A stretch of 5,638 bases of DNA, from NCBI GenBank assembly GCA_903910495.1, contig CAIVZW010000634.1, forward strand, positions 1 to 5,638. Direction: 5' to 3'. The notes below the pieces were generated by a model. That model worked only from the letters and a program-made list of their open reading frames with translations. It did no database searches and had not been told where the DNA came from. The stretch comes from an uncultured beta proteobacterium. Lineage in GTDB: Bacteria > Pseudomonadota > Gammaproteobacteria > Burkholderiales > Rhodocyclaceae. Every line of letters starts with the position of its first letter. Within the stretch, counting starts at the first letter, position 1. Positions 1 to 5,638 of this stretch are shown one piece after another. A program made the position numbers and the translations under genes.

Positions 1-461
1 ATTCGCTGGCGCAGGATTTTGACAAGGAGTTCGAAGAAAAATCATGGGCGGAAATTGAAGTCCAGTTGCCGTCCTTCCCCGAGAAAGGAAACCTGATCCC
101 GTTTCGGGTCGGGGCGAATTTCGACACAAAATACCTGATCGACGGCAATTCGCTTTCTGTTGGGGCTGACGGCGTAATTCGCTATGCCTTGGTGGTGGTC
201 AGTTCTGAGGGGGCGCAAAACATCAGTTACGAAGGCATGCGCTGCGCTACTGCCGAGCGCAGATTCTACGCGTTTGGTCGTCCAGACAAGACGTGGTCAA
301 AGGCGCGGAGCAATCAGTGGGTCAAGATTCAGGGAAGCAGCAATAATCATCATGTCGAGCTTTACTTCAATCACTTCTGTTCGGCTGGCATTACTTCGGT
401 GACCAGCGCCGAAGATGCTCGGCGAGTTCTGCGTAGTGGCGGCATTCCGCAGCAGCGATAA
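1..461 (+). CDS. CNP1-like family protein, 5' end outside window
   Basis: The frame is open from base 3 to the TAA at 459-461 and gives 152 residues, so the gene runs in from the left edge. A TTG at 66 is the first start-like codon inside, but the coding frame continues upstream of it with family-like sequence ([11 protein letters not shown]), so it is not the start. The visible part matches what I know of the CNP1-like family (PF08750), a betaproteobacterial group of small, probably exported proteins of unknown function. Recognisable parts are the acidic and aromatic opening, a segment around [10 protein letters not shown], the run [22 protein letters not shown], and a late Cys in NHFCSAG; the two cysteines could form a disulfide if the protein is periplasmic. 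The signal peptide would lie outside the window and cannot be checked. No clear terminator separates it from coq7, 44 bases downstream, so the two may be co-transcribed. Family call fairly sure; function unknown. Confidence 0.8.
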   Translation, partial: SLAQDFDKEFEEKSWAEIEVQLPSFPEKGNLIPFRVGANFDTKYLIDGNSLSVGADGVIRYALVVVSSEGAQNISYEGMRCATAERRFYAFGRPDKTWSKARSNQWVKIQGSSNNHHVELYFNHFCSAGITSVTSAEDARRVLRSGGIPQQR

Positions 462-505
462 TTCGCCATTTTCTCGTTCGAACAACTCCTGAAGAGAGGC
501 AAACG

Positions 506-1126
506 ATGCTTGACCCATTAATCATCGGAATTGACAGGGCGTTGCGTACGCTTTTCGTAATACCCTCGAGTTCGCGTGCTGTGCCCGGGCGAGAGTGCGT
601 GGAGCCAGCAATGTCTGCAGAGGAGCAGAGGCATGCGGGAGCTCTGATGCGCGTCAATCATGTTGGAGAAATATGCGCACAGGCGCTTTATCAAGGTCAG
701 GCGCTGACCTGCAGCGCTCCGGAGATTCGGAAGGCTCTGGAAAATGCGGCCTATGAGGAAACCGAACATCTGGCCTGGACCGAACGGCGCATCAAAGAGT
801 TGGGGGGGCGCAAAAGCCTGTTGAATCCCCTGTGGTATCTGGGCGCCCTGTCGCTGGGCGCAGCGGCCGGAAAACTGGGAGAGGCCTGGAGTTTGGGTTT
901 TCTTGCCGAGACTGAGCGCCAGGTTGAAGCTCATCTTGAGCATCATTTGTCGGAGTTGCCGATACAGGATATCAAGTCCCGGATGATTGTTCAGCAAATG
1001 AAACTTGATGAGGTGTCTCACGCTGAAATGGCCGTCCGGCTTGGCGCGCGCGCCTTGCCCAGTCAAGTCAAGACAGCAATGCGTCTGGCGGCGGGCGCAA
1101 TGACGCGAACCGCCTACTACATCTAA
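506..1126 (+). CDS. coq7: 2-polyprenyl-3-methyl-6-methoxy-1,4-benzoquinone monooxygenase (demethoxyubiquinone hydroxylase) Coq7
   Basis: Coq7 performs the penultimate step of ubiquinone synthesis, hydroxylating demethoxyubiquinone at ring carbon 6 at the inner membrane face. It is a di-iron carboxylate enzyme, and all six ligands are visible: Glu55 (VNHVGE), Glu85 and His88 (EETEH), Glu137 (ETER), and Glu169 and His172 (DEVSH). Their spacings agree with the human COQ7 set. Length is 206 residues, usual for the bacterial short form, and the hydrophobic stretch around 109-133 ([20 protein letters not shown]) fits the membrane-binding helix region. The ATG at 506 is chosen because a GAGAGG ribosome site ends 6 bases before it and the N-terminus [16 protein letters not shown] is typical of betaproteobacterial homologues. 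A later Met36 (MSAEEQ) would cut off this conserved part. It is the Coq7 type rather than the flavin enzymes UbiF/UbiM, so ring hydroxylation here should need oxygen and iron. Confidence 0.97.
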   Translation: MLDPLIIGIDRALRTLFVIPSSSRAVPGRECVEPAMSAEEQRHAGALMRVNHVGEICAQALYQGQALTCSAPEIRKALENAAYEETEHLAWTERRIKELGGRKSLLNPLWYLGALSLGAAAGKLGEAWSLGFLAETERQVEAHLEHHLSELPIQDIKSRMIVQQMKLDEVSHAEMAVRLGARALPSQVKTAMRLAAGAMTRTAYYI

Positions 1127-1131
1127 TCTTC

Positions 1132-1137
1132 TATAAT
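1132..1137 (+). promoter_or_regulatory. candidate -10 box in the coq7-rplM gap
   Basis: A perfect TATAAT lies 5 bases after the coq7 stop codon. Transcription from it would start near 1144 and run toward the terminator at 1330-1358. No good TTGACA-like box is present at 16-18 bases upstream (the sequence there is near ACCGCC), so the promoter is uncertain. An activator-dependent promoter, or chance, are both possible. Confidence 0.35.
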
Positions 1138-1143
1138 CTCGAA

Positions 1144-1358
1144 GTCGTGGATGATTGAGGCGGTTCTGCCAAGCATGATTTATGCCGAGGGTACTTGTCC
1201 TTCGAGAGTTCGTTGATCTTGATCTTTCTGCCAGTATCGGGCAAACTTCGTCCAGATTGATTGCTTAGTTGTCTGGCAGTTCGGGTTTCCAGGTTTGTCT
1301 CCTCCACCCTCCTCCTTTTGTGTGGGTTTAACGCGGCTCCATTGAGTCGCGTTTTTTT
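1144..1358 (+). ncRNA. candidate intergenic small RNA with anti-Shine-Dalgarno tract
   Basis: This roughly 215-base segment has no convincing reading frame but carries the parts of a trans-acting small RNA in order. There is a TATAAT box just upstream; a 7-bp perfect inverted repeat CTGCCAG (1228-1234) / CTGGCAG (1273-1279); a pyrimidine-rich tract at 1297-1319 with CCTCC at 1301-1305, 1308-1312 and 1311-1315; and finally an intrinsic terminator with seven T. CCUCC tracts followed by a U-tailed terminator are known from several Hfq- or anti-SD-type small RNAs, which pair with ribosome binding sites of mRNAs. I do not recognise it as 6S, 4.5S, tmRNA or RNase P RNA. Alternatives: it could be the 3' untranslated region of coq7, or a processed RNA from it. 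The 5' end is a guess from the -10 box; the 3' end is well supported. Confidence 0.4.
1330..1358 (+). terminator. intrinsic terminator before rplM
   Basis: The stem AACGCGGCT (1330-1338) pairs with AGTCGCGTT (1345-1353) through one G-U pair, around a 6-base loop CCATTG. The T run spans 1352-1358. It ends either the coq7 transcript or a separate small RNA, and isolates both from the rplM promoter 20 bases further on. Confidence 0.85.
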
Positions 1359-1378
1359 ACTCGCCGGTAAAACAGCGA

Positions 1379-1408
1379 TTGACACAATTCGCCAATTTGC
1401 AATAGAAT
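1379..1408 (+). promoter_or_regulatory. sigma70-type promoter of rplM-rpsI
   Basis: A perfect TTGACA (1379-1384) and TAGAAT (1403-1408, 5 of 6 match) are spaced by 18 bases. A start near 1415 gives a leader of only about 36 bases before the rplM ATG. The position directly after a terminator and before a ribosomal protein operon supports the call. The short leader leaves little room for a complex L13-binding control structure. Confidence 0.75.
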
Positions 1409-1450
1409 ATTTGGCTTTCTGTTATCAGGCATACAAGGACGGCGTATTTA

Positions 1451-1879
1451 ATGAAGACTTTCTCCGCCAAATCGCATGAAGTGAAGCGCGAGTGGCTCGT
1501 AGTTGATGCTACTGACAAGGTGCTCGGTCGCCTCGCCACTGAAATTGCTCGTCGCCTGCGTGGTAAGCACAAACCAGAATTTACGCCTCACGTTGATACT
1601 GGCGATTATATCGTCGTGACCAATGTGGATAAATTGCGTGTCACTGGCAACAAGGCCGAGGACAAAGTGTACTACCGCCACACGGGTTACCCCGGCGGTA
1701 TCTATGAAACGAACTTTACCAAGATGCAGCAGCGTTTCCCTGGTCGTGTTCTGGAAAAGGCCGTCAAGGGCATGCTTCCGAAGGGACCGCTCGGTTACGC
1801 CATGCTCAAGAAGATGAAGTGTTACGCGGGTGATACGCATCCGCACACTGCCCAGCAGCCGAGAATTCTGGAACTTTAA
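1451..1879 (+). CDS. rplM: 50S ribosomal protein L13
   Basis: L13 is an early-assembling protein of the large ribosomal subunit that binds 23S rRNA. The product has 142 residues, the same length as the E. coli protein. Clear family landmarks are [19 protein letters not shown] (15-33), the [15 protein letters not shown] segment (38-52), and the signature region at 105-137 with [10 protein letters not shown], a conserved YAG and the late AQQP. The ATG at 1451 is preceded by AAGGA at 1435-1439, 11 bases away, a somewhat wide spacing. It is the first gene of the two-gene operon with rpsI, an order almost universal in bacteria. In E. coli, L13 represses its own operon at the mRNA; whether that happens here cannot be told from this short leader. 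No anomalies seen. Confidence 0.99.
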   Translation: MKTFSAKSHEVKREWLVVDATDKVLGRLATEIARRLRGKHKPEFTPHVDTGDYIVVTNVDKLRVTGNKAEDKVYYRHTGYPGGIYETNFTKMQQRFPGRVLEKAVKGMLPKGPLGYAMLKKMKCYAGDTHPHTAQQPRILEL

Positions 1880-1888
1880 GGGGTCGAA

Positions 1889-2281
1889 ATGACTGAAAAT
1901 TTATACTACGGCACGGGCCGTCGCAAGAGTGCTGTAGCGCGTGTATTCATGAAGCGTGGTACGGGCAATATTGTTGTCAATGGTAAACCGGTTGACGAGT
2001 TTTTCTCTCGGGTAACGGGACGCATGATCGTTCGTCAGCCGCTGGAACTGGTTGAACAGACAGCTGGTTTTGACATTCTGGTGAATGTTGCTGGTGGTGG
2101 CGAGTCCGGCCAGGCGGGTGCAGTGCGTCACGGCATTACTCGCGCTCTGATCGAATACGATGCCGCACTCAAACCGGCGTTGTCGAAAGCCGGCTTTGTT
2201 ACCCGTGATGCGCGTGAAGTCGAGCGCAAGAAGGTTGGCTTGCATAAGGCGCGTCGCCGCAAGCAATTCTCCAAGCGTTAA
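1889..2281 (+). CDS. rpsI: 30S ribosomal protein S9
   Basis: S9 is a protein of the small ribosomal subunit head; its C-terminal tail reaches the P site and contacts the initiator or peptidyl tRNA. The product has 130 residues, the normal bacterial length. Typical parts are [14 protein letters not shown] at 6-19, the glycine-rich [17 protein letters not shown] in the middle, and the basic tail [17 protein letters not shown]. The tail ends in the invariant SKR and is therefore intact. The ATG follows an AAGGGG ribosome site (1878-1883) that overlaps the rplM stop codon. The gap to rplM is 9 bases, so translation of L13 and S9 is probably coupled. The operon ends at the terminator just downstream. 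Confidence 0.99.
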   Translation: MTENLYYGTGRRKSAVARVFMKRGTGNIVVNGKPVDEFFSRVTGRMIVRQPLELVEQTAGFDILVNVAGGGESGQAGAVRHGITRALIEYDAALKPALSKAGFVTRDAREVERKKVGLHKARRRKQFSKR

Positions 2282-2304
2282 TCGAAGCAGAGTTACGTTG
2301 CTCT

Positions 2305-2339
2305 ACAAAAGCCGCCTTATTGGCGGCTTTTGTGTTTTT
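2305..2339 (+). terminator. intrinsic terminator of the rplM-rpsI operon
   Basis: ACAAAAGCCGCC (2305-2316) pairs perfectly with GGCGGCTTTTGT (2322-2333), a 12-bp stem around a TTATT loop. A further T run follows at 2335-2339. The A tract on the 5' arm means it could also work on the opposite strand. It begins 23 bases after the rpsI stop. Confidence 0.92.
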
Positions 2340-2341
2340 CG

Positions 2342-2366
2342 GGTGCGCAGACTATCATTGCGCACC
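2342..2366. promoter_or_regulatory. 8-9-8 inverted repeat upstream of argC (possible operator)
   Basis: GGTGCGCA (2342-2349) and TGCGCACC (2359-2366) are perfect inverted copies separated by nine bases, with half-site centres 17 bases apart. The spacer contains TATCAT (2353-2358), a 5-of-6 match to a -10 box, with a weak TTGTGT (2330-2335) 17 bases before it. The site lies between the rpsI terminator and the argC ribosome site. It could be an operator covering the argC promoter or an RNA hairpin close to the ribosome site. It lacks a T run, so it is not a second terminator. Confidence 0.45.
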
Positions 2367-2382
2367 AGTTGAGGAGGATTTG

Positions 2383-3411
2383 ATGATCAAGGTCGGCATT
2401 GTTGGGGGGACAGGCTATACGGGTGTCGAACTTTTGCGCTTGCTGGCACAGCACCCAGAGGTTGAAATCGTCGCGATTACTTCGCGCGGCGATGCGGGAA
2501 TGGCTGTTTCAAACATGTTTCCGAGTTTGCGCGGACGCGTCGGCTTGAAGTTTGAAGATCCGGCTGTCGCCAATCTGAAAGCCTGTGATGCCGTTTTCTT
2601 CGCTACGCCGAATGGTGTGGCCATGCAACAGGCGCCGGAGTTGCTCGATGCCGGGGTGCGTGTTGTTGATCTTGCCGCCGATTTTCGACTTACCGATATC
2701 GCCGAGTGGGAGAAATGGTATGGCATGCAGCACGCCAGTCCGGACTGGGTGGCAAAAGCAGTCTATGGTTTACCAGAAGTCAATCGCGCGGCTATTCGTG
2801 ATGCACGTCTGGTGGCTAATCCTGGATGTTATCCTACCGCAGTACAACTGGGATTTATGCCGCTTGTTGAGGCCGGGCTGGTCGATCCGGATCATTTGAT
2901 CGCCGATGCCAAGTCAGGCGTGTCGGGAGCAGGTCGCAAAGCTGAAGTATCTTCCCTGTTTTCTGAAGCCGCAGACAATTTCAAGGCCTATGGTGTTCCG
3001 GGGCATCGGCATCTGCCAGAAATCCGGCAGGGGCTGTCGCGCATTGCAGGACAAACTGTTGGGCTTACCTTTGTGCCGCATCTGACGCCATTGATACGCG
3101 GTATTCACGCCACGCTTTACGCGCGGATCACGGGCGAGGCCGATTTCCAGTCCCTTTACGAGAAACGCTACGCAAACGAGCCCTTTGTTGATGTCATGCC
3201 GCCAAAATCGCATCCGGAGACACGCTCGGTTCGCGCCGCGAATATTTGCCGCATCGCCGTACACCGTCCGCAAGGCGGCGATACGCTGGTCGTCCTTTCG
3301 GTTATTGATAATCTCGTCAAGGGAGCCGCTGGGCAGGCTGTACAGAACATGAACATCATGTTTGGTTTGTCGGAAACTGACGGGCTATGGCAACTTCCGG
3401 TGCTTCCGTAA
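2383..3411 (+). CDS. argC: N-acetyl-gamma-glutamyl-phosphate reductase
   Basis: ArgC catalyses the third step of arginine synthesis, the NADPH-dependent reduction of N-acetylglutamyl phosphate to N-acetylglutamate semialdehyde in the cytoplasm. The product has 342 residues, normal for the long (type 1) form. The N-terminal Rossmann domain carries the NADP loop VGGTGYTG at 7-14. The catalytic cysteine is Cys149 in ANPGCYPT, and the general base histidine region is PGHRHLPE at 206-213. [10 protein letters not shown] (177-186) is also typical. The ATG at 2383 is chosen because GGAGG (2373-2377) lies 5 bases before it and the protein then begins MIKVGIVGG as in the family. An in-frame start at 2320 would lie inside the terminator. 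It stands apart from other arg genes, usual for proteobacteria. The 3' end overlaps the next gene by 25 bases. Confidence 0.98.
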   Translation: MIKVGIVGGTGYTGVELLRLLAQHPEVEIVAITSRGDAGMAVSNMFPSLRGRVGLKFEDPAVANLKACDAVFFATPNGVAMQQAPELLDAGVRVVDLAADFRLTDIAEWEKWYGMQHASPDWVAKAVYGLPEVNRAAIRDARLVANPGCYPTAVQLGFMPLVEAGLVDPDHLIADAKSGVSGAGRKAEVSSLFSEAADNFKAYGVPGHRHLPEIRQGLSRIAGQTVGLTFVPHLTPLIRGIHATLYARITGEADFQSLYEKRYANEPFVDVMPPKSHPETRSVRAANICRIAVHRPQGGDTLVVLSVIDNLVKGAAGQAVQNMNIMFGLSETDGLWQLPVLP

Positions 3412-4151
3412 AATTCAAGCGTCTGCGCCAACGCTTCGGCATCAGTGCGCCGAAGTTGGCGATAAGAACGCATGTAGCGTGGTACTGGCGCGCGCTGGCG
3501 ATAATTGCCATTCTGTCGGTTTCTTTGGCCTTTGCTGCATGGATCTATGATGCAGGAAGGCGCATCGCCGGTTTTGACAGTAATGAATCGGTGCGCGAAA
3601 TCCAGTCGCTCAGAAATTATGTCATGGAGCTTGATACTGAATTGACCAAGTTGCGCAGTCTGGCGGGTTCAGGTGAAAGCAGTTTGCAGATCGAGCGCGC
3701 TACACAAAGACAGTTGTACCGCCAGGTCAAGGATCTTGAGGTGGAGAATGCTGCCTTGAAGCAGGATCTGGCGTTTTTTGAAGGGCTTATGCCTTCTTCC
3801 GAGATGGGCGATGAGGCCGGAGTCAAGATTAATCAACTAAGGATTATGCGGGATGGCGCCTCGGGTGACTATCGCTACCGGATGCTGGTGATCAATAACG
3901 GGGGGCGCCAGGCCAGAGAACTCAAAGGATCACTTCAGCTTCTGGTCAAAATGCAACAGGGGGGTAAAGATGCTATGATTACTTTACCTTCCGATACGGA
4001 GCCCAATCTTCAGCGGTTCCGTTTCGAGATCAAGCACTTTCATCGACTTGAAGGCGTTTTTTCAGTACCTTCAGGTGCCGTAGTAAAAGAGGTCGAAGTG
4101 CGCTTGTTGCAGGATGGTGCTGTACGCGCCAAGCAGTCTGTGACACTCTAA
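3387..4151 (+). CDS. DUF6776-type membrane protein with coiled coil
   Basis: This is a 254-residue protein of unknown function. In order it shows a basic cytoplasmic N-terminus (1-35, with seven or more Lys/Arg), one membrane helix at about 36-54 ([19 protein letters not shown]), a coiled coil at about 68-132 rich in Leu, Glu and Gln, and a C-terminal domain at about 145-254 with alternating hydrophobic residues, probably beta-rich. The charge pattern predicts the C-terminus in the periplasm. The phrase LAFFEGLMP at 128-136 is, to my knowledge, a landmark of the DUF6776 family of beta- and gammaproteobacteria. The start at 3387 lies inside argC, so the genes overlap by 25 bases; the ribosome site (GGAAA at 3372) is weak, which suggests translation coupled to argC. 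The bactofilin gene follows 12 bases later, so a shared envelope role is a fair guess. Family call likely; function unknown. Confidence 0.85.
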   Translation: MATSGASVKFKRLRQRFGISAPKLAIRTHVAWYWRALAIIAILSVSLAFAAWIYDAGRRIAGFDSNESVREIQSLRNYVMELDTELTKLRSLAGSGESSLQIERATQRQLYRQVKDLEVENAALKQDLAFFEGLMPSSEMGDEAGVKINQLRIMRDGASGDYRYRMLVINNGGRQARELKGSLQLLVKMQQGGKDAMITLPSDTEPNLQRFRFEIKHFHRLEGVFSVPSGAVVKEVEVRLLQDGAVRAKQSVTL

Positions 4152-4163
4152 ACGGAGAATCTC

Positions 4164-4565
4164 ATGTTTGGTGTAAAAAAAGGCAGTGCTCCCCAGAGTA
4201 GTATCGACAGCCTCATCGGAGTCGGTACCCGAATCGAGGGAAATGTGATCTTTACCGGCGGCTTGCGCGTTGACGGCGAAGTTCGTGGCAACATCAGTAG
4301 TGAGAGTGGCCATGAAGGGACGCTGGTTATCAGTGAAAAGGCCAGCGTAGAGGGTGAGATCTCGGTCGGCCATGTGGTGATCAACGGTACCGTTATTGGC
4401 CCGGTAATTGCCAGTGAATCGTTGGAACTCTTGCCTGCTGCGCGTGTCACAGGGGATGTCGAGTACTATCAGATTGAAATGCAGCAGGGTGCTGTGATAC
4501 AGGGACGTCTGGTGCACCAGATCAGTGCCAAGACGGTGGAGCTCAAGCTGGCTTCCAGTAACTGA
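4164..4565 (+). CDS. bactofilin (polymer-forming cytoskeletal protein)
   Basis: Bactofilins polymerise without nucleotide into membrane-associated filaments that place cell-wall enzymes, stalks or polarity factors. The product has 133 residues, a compact bactofilin with short tails around one beta-helix domain (PF04519, formerly DUF583) at about 14-125. The opening IDSLIGVGTRIEGNV (14-28), GGLRVDGEVRGNI (32-44) and the repeating short turns such as VEGEI and VTGDVEYY are typical. Regular hydrophobic and glycine spacing fits the stacked coils. The N-terminus MFGVKKG resembles the Phe plus lysine membrane-targeting peptides reported for other bactofilins such as Caulobacter BacA (MFSKQAKS). GGAGA at 4154-4158 is the ribosome site, 5 bases before the ATG. 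The gene is probably co-transcribed with the DUF6776 gene just upstream. A nearby M23 peptidase recalls bactofilin/peptidase pairs in Helicobacter and Hyphomonas. Confidence 0.95.
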   Translation: MFGVKKGSAPQSSIDSLIGVGTRIEGNVIFTGGLRVDGEVRGNISSESGHEGTLVISEKASVEGEISVGHVVINGTVIGPVIASESLELLPAARVTGDVEYYQIEMQQGAVIQGRLVHQISAKTVELKLASSN

Positions 4566-4612
4566 GCAGTTTCTGGAACAGCGTTAAACGCGGAATTTAG
4601 GAAGGATTGTCT

Positions 4613-4963
4613 ATGAATACAGCTACGGATATGCCGTTGCCGTTTGTTTTTACTGATAGTGCGGCCAGCAAGGTCAAGGATCTGATTAATGAAGAAGGCA
4701 ATCCGGATTTGAAACTCCGTGTTTTCGTAACCGGTGGTGGATGTTCCGGCTTCCAGTACGGCTTTACTTTTGACGAGGTTGCCAACGAAGACGATACGGC
4801 CTTGCAGAAGAACGGAGTGACGCTGCTGGTTGATCCTATGAGCTACCAGTATCTGGTCGGAGCCGAGATTGATTACACCGAAGGGCTGGAGGGTTCTCAG
4901 TTTGTGATAAAGAATCCGAATGCTTCTTCCACCTGTGGTTGCGGCTCATCCTTCACCGCTTGA
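4613..4963 (+). CDS. erpA: iron-sulfur cluster insertion protein ErpA
   Basis: ErpA is an A-type carrier that receives Fe-S clusters from a scaffold and passes them to target enzymes, in E. coli notably the isoprenoid enzyme IspG. The product has 116 residues. The three cluster-binding cysteines are Cys44 ([11 protein letters not shown]), Cys108 and Cys110 (STCGCGSSF), with the same spacing as Cys42, 106 and 108 of the E. coli protein. The phrase [33 protein letters not shown] is divided over 72-104 and is typical of ErpA rather than IscA. The ATG at 4613 has AGGAAGGA (4599-4606) six bases upstream; a TTG two codons earlier abuts that site and is unlikely. The gap from the bactofilin gene is 47 bases without a terminator, so it may be read from upstream as well. 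It ends before a strong stem-loop facing the convergent peptidase gene. Confidence 0.97.
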   Translation: MNTATDMPLPFVFTDSAASKVKDLINEEGNPDLKLRVFVTGGGCSGFQYGFTFDEVANEDDTALQKNGVTLLVDPMSYQYLVGAEIDYTEGLEGSQFVIKNPNASSTCGCGSSFTA

Positions 4964-4979
4964 CATAACAGCCTGGTAA

Positions 4980-5011
4980 ATGAAAAAGGCGACTGGAGTC
5001 GCCTTTTTCAT
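4980..5011. terminator. bidirectional intrinsic terminator between erpA and the M23 gene
   Basis: The arms at 4980-4993 (ATGAAAAAGGCGAC) and 4998-5011 (GTCGCCTTTTTCAT) pair perfectly over 14 bp around the loop TGGA. The A5 and T5 tracts make a U-rich tail in either direction, so one element can end both erpA on the plus strand and the convergent M23 peptidase transcript on the minus strand. Confidence 0.9.
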
Positions 5012-5036
5012 GCCCGGCATGGGCGTATCCTGTGAC

Positions 5037-5638
5037 TTATTCGAGCGAGGCAAGATTGATCTGTTTTGCCAGCGCGAGGTAGGTTCGCAGCGATTCGCTG
5101 GCCGCCCTGAAACGACCGATTTGTGAAGCTTCAAGCGGAATTGAATCCGGTAAGCTTATGGCCAGAGGATTGACCTGCCGGGAATTGACACGGAATTCGT
5201 AGTGCAGATGCGGTCCAGTCGATAGTCCAGTCTGTCCGACGTAACCAATAGTGTCACCCTGGCTGACCCGGGATCCTTTGCGCAGACCTGCAGAAAATCC
5301 GTTCAGGTGGCCGTAGGCCGTCGAATAGTTAGCTTGATGCTTGAGGATGATCAGGTTGCCGAAGCCGCCCTGGCGCCCGACAAATTCAACACTGCCGTCA
5401 GCGACAGAGCGCACCCGGGTACCGGTTGGAGCACCGTAATCAATGCCCTTATGGGCACGTGAAATGTGCAGAACGGGGTGAAGCCGTGCGCTCGAGAAGC
5501 CCGAGGTTATGCGTGAAAACTCCAGTGGCGAGCGTAAAAAGGCTTTACGCAGAGTCTTACCCTCTGCCGTGTAGTAAGCGCCCTTGCCCTCTTCGGTCTG
5601 GAACCAGAAGGCATTATAAGTTTTCTGGTTGTTGATGA
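5037..5638 (-). CDS. M23 family metallopeptidase (MepM-like murein endopeptidase), 5' part outside window
   Basis: The minus-strand frame is open from the right edge to the TAA at 5037-5039 and gives 199 residues, the C-terminal part of a protein usually 400-480 long. The LytM (peptidase M23) domain is complete. Zinc ligands are His62 and Asp66 of the visible part (HKGID), and His145 with His143 in GPHLHYEF; YGH at 108-110 gives the further active-site histidine. The lead-in YYTAEGKTLRKAFLRSPLEFSRITSGFSSARLHP closely resembles E. coli MepM, a D,D-endopeptidase that cuts peptidoglycan cross-links to allow wall growth, so the same activity is inferred. The missing N-terminal part would normally hold a signal or membrane segment and often a LysM or OapA-like domain; this cannot be checked here. 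A GTG at 5414 inside the catalytic domain is not the start, since the zinc motif lies upstream of it. It is convergent with erpA, 73 bases apart. Confidence 0.93.
   Translation of the reverse strand, partial: INNQKTYNAFWFQTEEGKGAYYTAEGKTLRKAFLRSPLEFSRITSGFSSARLHPVLHISRAHKGIDYGAPTGTRVRSVADGSVEFVGRQGGFGNLIILKHQANYSTAYGHLNGFSAGLRKGSRVSQGDTIGYVGQTGLSTGPHLHYEFRVNSRQVNPLAISLPDSIPLEASQIGRFRAASESLRTYLALAKQINLASLE

Noticed and set aside
518..1066. Long minus-strand open frame of 182 codons opposite coq7.
   Set aside because: It is a shadow of coq7, whose six iron ligands and family sequence are clear; the antisense product has no recognisable features.
1131..1385. Minus-strand open frame of 84 codons across the coq7-rplM gap; reversed, the CCTCC tract even looks like a strong ribosome site before a GTG (58 codons).
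   Set aside because: The GTG is only about 3 bases from the ribosome-like GGAGG, the protein is polar and compositionally plain with no recognisable motif, and the frame runs through the terminator and rplM promoter. The plus-strand RNA reading explains the tract better.
2320..2382. Upstream in-frame start that would lengthen ArgC by 21 residues.
   Set aside because: The start lies inside the rpsI terminator stem, has no ribosome site, and the added residues are not ArgC-like; the ATG at 2383 has GGAGG upstream.
4071..4517. Minus-strand open frame of 148 codons opposite the bactofilin gene.
   Set aside because: It overlaps a well-supported bactofilin on the other strand and lacks any recognisable domain.
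4575..4600. GGAAC before erpA considered as a sigma-E type -35 box.
   Set aside because: No matching TCTGA/GTCAA-like -10 element is found at the right spacing.
5010..5024. Small palindromic ATGCCCGGCAT next to the erpA/M23 terminator.
   Set aside because: Only five base pairs around one base; expected by chance and without clear context.

Overview
This window looks like an ordinary stretch of chromosome from a betaproteobacterium, most likely of the order Rhodocyclales (Dechloromonas, Azonexus or Accumulibacter type). The reasons are a CNP1-like secreted protein, a short-form Coq7 and the gene string rplM-rpsI-argC-DUF6776-bactofilin-erpA. Genus and order are inferred from gene content and protein sequence, not from a search. 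Base composition looks even throughout. I see no insertion sequence, tRNA, rRNA, CRISPR array or other sign of transfer.

Layout from left to right. Bases 1-461 hold the 3' end of a CNP1-like gene, followed by coq7 (506-1126), both on the plus strand. A gene-free stretch of 324 bases (1127-1450) follows. It holds a TATAAT box, a folded segment with a CCTCC-rich (anti-Shine-Dalgarno) tract, an intrinsic terminator at 1330-1358 and then a separate sigma70-type promoter (1379-1408). That promoter should drive the ribosomal operon rplM (L13, 1451-1879) and rpsI (S9, 1889-2281), which ends at a strong terminator (2305-2339). An 8-9-8 inverted repeat (2342-2366) sits just before argC (2383-3411). 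argC overlaps a DUF6776 membrane/coiled-coil gene (3387-4151) by 25 bases. Next come a bactofilin gene (4164-4565) and erpA (4613-4963). A perfect stem-loop (4980-5011) separates erpA from a convergent minus-strand M23 metallopeptidase gene (5037 to beyond 5638) whose 5' part lies outside the window.

The genes fall into three themes. Core metabolism and translation: Coq7 (ubiquinone), L13 and S9 (ribosome), ArgC (arginine), ErpA (Fe-S delivery). Cell envelope and shape: DUF6776, bactofilin and the MepM-like M23 endopeptidase, which resemble bactofilin/peptidase pairs known from other bacteria. Possible RNA regulation: the coq7-rplM gap, which looks like an independent small RNA gene. The small RNA candidate and the DUF6776-bactofilin pair are the best leads for something undescribed; the rest is standard housekeeping content.
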